DNA from: Osedax fenrisi
Lineage: Eukaryota; Annelida; Polychaeta; Sabellida; Siboglinidae
Reading direction: 5' to 3'
DNA length: 64,000 bases
Assembly (NCBI GenBank): GCA_964019155.1
Contig: OZ025241.1
Coordinates: 1,882,059-1,946,058, forward strand
A model generated the notes under the pieces. It ran no database searches, was not told where the DNA came from, and saw only the letters and a program-made list of their open reading frames with translations. Both the position numbers and the translations under genes were made by a program. Below, one piece after another: positions 61,620 through 64,000 of the stretch. Each line of letters begins with the position of its first letter. Within the stretch, counting starts at the first letter, position 1.

Positions 61620-62518
61620 TAGGGGAATGTATCCCGATATATCCAAATTACTACCGACCGCAAAATTATTATGTTAAATAATATTGTCATAGTAGTTACA
61701 TACCTATATATTATATTAATGTATTTAATATTCAATATTCAATATAATATATTAAATATTTAATATATATTATATATAATATAATATTATATTGAAAATG
61801 TAATTAAAAATAATAATTATCATAATTATTATGGCTATTCTATATTTTTGATATAATTGTAATGGCAAGACTAAAGGGGGTATGTAGGTATTGGGTATAC
61901 CAAATATACTAATTTGGTATACCAATTAGGCCTATTAGGTACCTACAATGTAGGACCTAAACATGCGACGTCAATTGTGCGTAATAACCAGGGTTGTAAT
62001 ACCGACCCCCTAAAATACGCGCGATAGATAGATACTAATATTTGTGGTACCTATTATGTTATTAAAGCATCCAATAAAATAGTATATATAGGTATAATGA
62101 ATTTAGTTAATGACAAATAAAACCACTGCCAATCGCATCTGAAATTGTTATTTATTTACATGAAAAGAAATAATAAAAAATAAAAATGAAAAATAGTGCA
62201 TATATACCACAGAGCTAGAGATAAATTTCTCTCTAGCTCTATGATATATACCTAAACCAATCTCCAACTATAAATATAACGTGTTTAATGCAAAACACGC
62301 TTATAGACAGTTGTCTAGTACTAGTATACTGTGAAACATATACAGCTGTATTGAAGTAACAATATATTACACGTGAAGTTTCATACATGTAATATGCATA
62401 TTATGTAATCAATAAAAATGAAATGATAATAAATGAAAATAAAATACACGAATAAAAATAAAAATTAAAAAAATTAAAAACAAAAAATACCTCAACACAA
62501 TATTAGACTATTACCAGA
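61620..62518. other. Spacer with hairpin, no gene seen
   Basis: GC-richer patch 61865-62030 (GGGTATACC palindromes, TTGGTATACCAA). An inverted repeat AGAGCTAGAG/CTCTAGCTCT at about 62211-62242 can form a hairpin. A-rich tract at 62405-62490. Confidence 0.5.
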
Positions 62519-62689
62519 ATGTATAGAGGTCATCCCTATAGAGGTAATCCCTATAGAGATAATCCCTATAGAGATAATCCCTATAGAGGTCATCCCTATA
62601 GAGGTAATCCCTATAGAGGGCATCCATATTATAATATAATATATATAGCATGTATTGTATTGTATACAATATTCTTAGTTTTAATGTAG
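62519..62689 (+). CDS. 56-aa ORF: seven Y-R-G/D-N/H-P repeats plus hydrophobic tail
   Basis: ATG at 62519, TAG at 62687-62689. After the Met come seven perfect-length pentapeptides of the form YRGHP, YRGNP or YRDNP, encoded by a 15-bp tandem repeat. A hydrophobic segment (YYNIIYIACIVLYTIFLVLM) follows, looking like a membrane helix. The layout resembles a small repeat protein anchored at its C-terminus, but the 15-bp repeat alone could create such an ORF by chance. No promoter or splice evidence; unrecognised. Confidence 0.25.
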   Translation: MYRGHPYRGNPYRDNPYRDNPYRGHPYRGNPYRGHPYYNIIYIACIVLYTIFLVLM

Positions 62690-62929
62690 AATTTAATTAG
62701 TAACTGTAATAACATTATAATATAACAGTATACTGACTTTATTCCATATATTCAAATAAATCAATGTATAGTTCAACATAATATATGTTATAGATTCTTT
62801 CTATAGGCTTTCAGTACCATAGTACCATATGCATATCAATTAGCACAGGAGATTGATGAATAGTTGATGACAATTTTAATCATTAATTATTCCATGTAGA
62901 ACACATAAAGGTAATAATCTGGAGCAAAA

Positions 62930-63273
62930 TAATATACACACACATATATGTGTGTGTATATTATATGTGTATATGTGAATATATATATATAGTTGTATGC
63001 CAGTTATAACTGGTATATATATACCACTCCTTAAGGACATGCAATGGTTGTAAATGCGAATATAGCGACGAAGATAGCGAAAAAGATACGGACGAAGATA
63101 CGGACGAAGATACTGACGAAGATACGGACGAAGAGGTTACCCAGAGAACAACACATGTATTGTTCTCTAACGGAGAATACAACGGATACTACATTACAAT
63201 GGACGGCGGCCTGTTTTCGTCTTTAATGCACTTAGATGTGCAATATATAATATATGTATATATACATATTTAA
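62930..63273 (+). repeat. Tandem duplication unit 1, with acidic D-T-D-E ORF
   Basis: Shares with 63500-63890 the order: CA/TG-repeat, TATAGTTGTATGC..TATAAC, then AACGGATAC, ACAATGGA..G, TGCACTTAG.TGTG. Between them a 12-bp minisatellite (GATACGGACGAA) gives an open frame (63010-63273, no early Met) reading EDSEKDTDEDTDEDTDED and then FSNGEYNGYYITMDGG. It could be an exon of an acidic protein or just a repeat frame. Confidence 0.4.
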
Positions 63274-63366
63274 TATTCAATATCACGTAATATAGATATA
63301 CAATAGTACTGATCTAGAATTGTATATATATAATGTGATGTATAGCTATTTCTTTAGTATTGTATT

Positions 63367-63370
<4 letters not shown>

Positions 63371-63422
<52 letters not shown>
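63371..63422. repeat. (AT)n microsatellite, about 52 bp
   Basis: Pure AT run between the two tandem units. Confidence 0.95.
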
Positions 63423-63426
<4 letters not shown>

Positions 63427-63499
63427 TAGCGTAATACGTTCTAACACTGGATAAGGAGTAGGGTGATTTCCCTGTTCATTATATTATTGGACAATACTT

Positions 63500-63506
63500 C
63501 AAATAC

Positions 63507-63548
<42 letters not shown>

Positions 63549-63890
63549 ATAGTTGTATGCTATATCATAACTATAGTTATAACAATAGCATGTAATGTGT
63601 TATACTTAAAGATAGACAGAGATAATATAACTAAAACTACAACAATACTAGAAATCGTAAGTAGCGTCGGATGTTCTGTTTTTGTTTGAAATGCACATAT
63701 ATGTGCTATTTATATATACATATATAATATATGCTTTAATTTGATTAGGTTAATACTATTGTAGTACTATTGTATATATAACGGATACTGTAACATATAG
63801 TCTACCTGATACTATAGTACAATGGAAGGTCTGTGTTTGTATTCAATGCACTTAGCTGTGCTATATATAATCGCATATATGTATATATAC
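63500..63890 (+). repeat. Tandem duplication unit 2 (diverged)
   Basis: Counterpart of unit 1: (AT)n-(GT)n at 63510-63548, TATAGTTGTATGC, then ACGGATACTG, ACAATGGAAGGTCTGTG and ATGCACTTAGCTGTGC at 63780-63860. The acidic 12-bp repeat is absent. A further partial copy lies at about 63670-63710 (AAATGCACATATATGTGC). Confidence 0.45.
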
Positions 63891-64000
63891 TTATCAAATT
63901 AATTACTGATAAATTAATTAAATATGACCTTATTATAAAATAATATATTATTATGTATGCATATAATGCTATAGCATATAATAATTAAAGATAGTGTTTT

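Overview
The window is nuclear DNA from an AT-rich metazoan, most likely an invertebrate. The grounds are a spliced animal-type solute carrier with 18 short exons, a eukaryotic tRNA-Arg with a Pol III T-run, several animal LINE families, a Ty3/gypsy retrotransposon, Tigger/mariner-like MITEs, and very many (AT)n tracts. I cannot name the species. There are no bacterial operons, ribosome binding sites or CRISPR arrays.

The best-supported gene is an SLC5-family sodium/solute symporter on the minus strand (ATG at 51507, stop at 29421). I rebuilt it from 18 exons. All 17 introns are GT-AG, all reading phases agree, and the product is 592 residues with recognisable SLC5 motifs from end to end and a PDZ-ligand-like C-terminus (-T-S-R-L). 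Its introns hold an intact Ty3/gypsy element (31151-36071, 239-bp LTRs, 5-bp TSD), a degenerate LINE (about 43.1-44.7 kb), a roughly 695-bp trinucleotide array touching a splice donor, three copies of an undescribed dispersed repeat, and a 149-bp tandem repeat. A 456-bp Tigger-like MITE starts 15 bp beyond its stop codon. Eleven of the 17 donors have T at +3 (GTTAGT type).

Left part (1-14.5 kb): a LINE 3' fragment cut by the window edge, then a tandem duplication with a period of about 8.44 kb (1396-6036 repeated at 9836-14471). The duplication carries LINE sequence and, on the plus strand, what looks like a second spliced gene (exons 4890-8559, about 226 residues, unrecognised). The second copy keeps only its first two exons, with a frameshift.

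Middle-left (14.5-29 kb): a G-rich strand-skewed block, two linked exon-like segments of a third possible gene (minus, 15.9-16.8 kb) below a CRE/E-box-rich block, a 5'-truncated LINE (17.7-19.0 kb), a cluster of about 15 TAGGGTACA motifs (21.9-22.4 kb), an unassigned GC-richer ORF (24.3 kb), and a decayed LINE (25.6-27.3 kb).

Right part (51.5-64 kb): a likely SLC5 promoter, a foldback MITE (53.1 kb), a diverged repeat pair (55 and 57 kb), tRNA-Arg(ACG) at 57.35-57.42 kb, a 3.6-kb segment with perfect 21-bp terminal inverted repeats and TAA flanks (57804-61420), a 56-residue ORF of seven Y-R-G/D-N/H-P pentapeptides plus a hydrophobic segment (62.5 kb), and a diverged tandem duplication at the right edge.

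All exon models come from reading splice sites, phases and protein motifs by eye. Only the SLC5 gene, the Ty3 element, the LINE RTs and the tRNA are secure by homology; the other spliced models are proposals.
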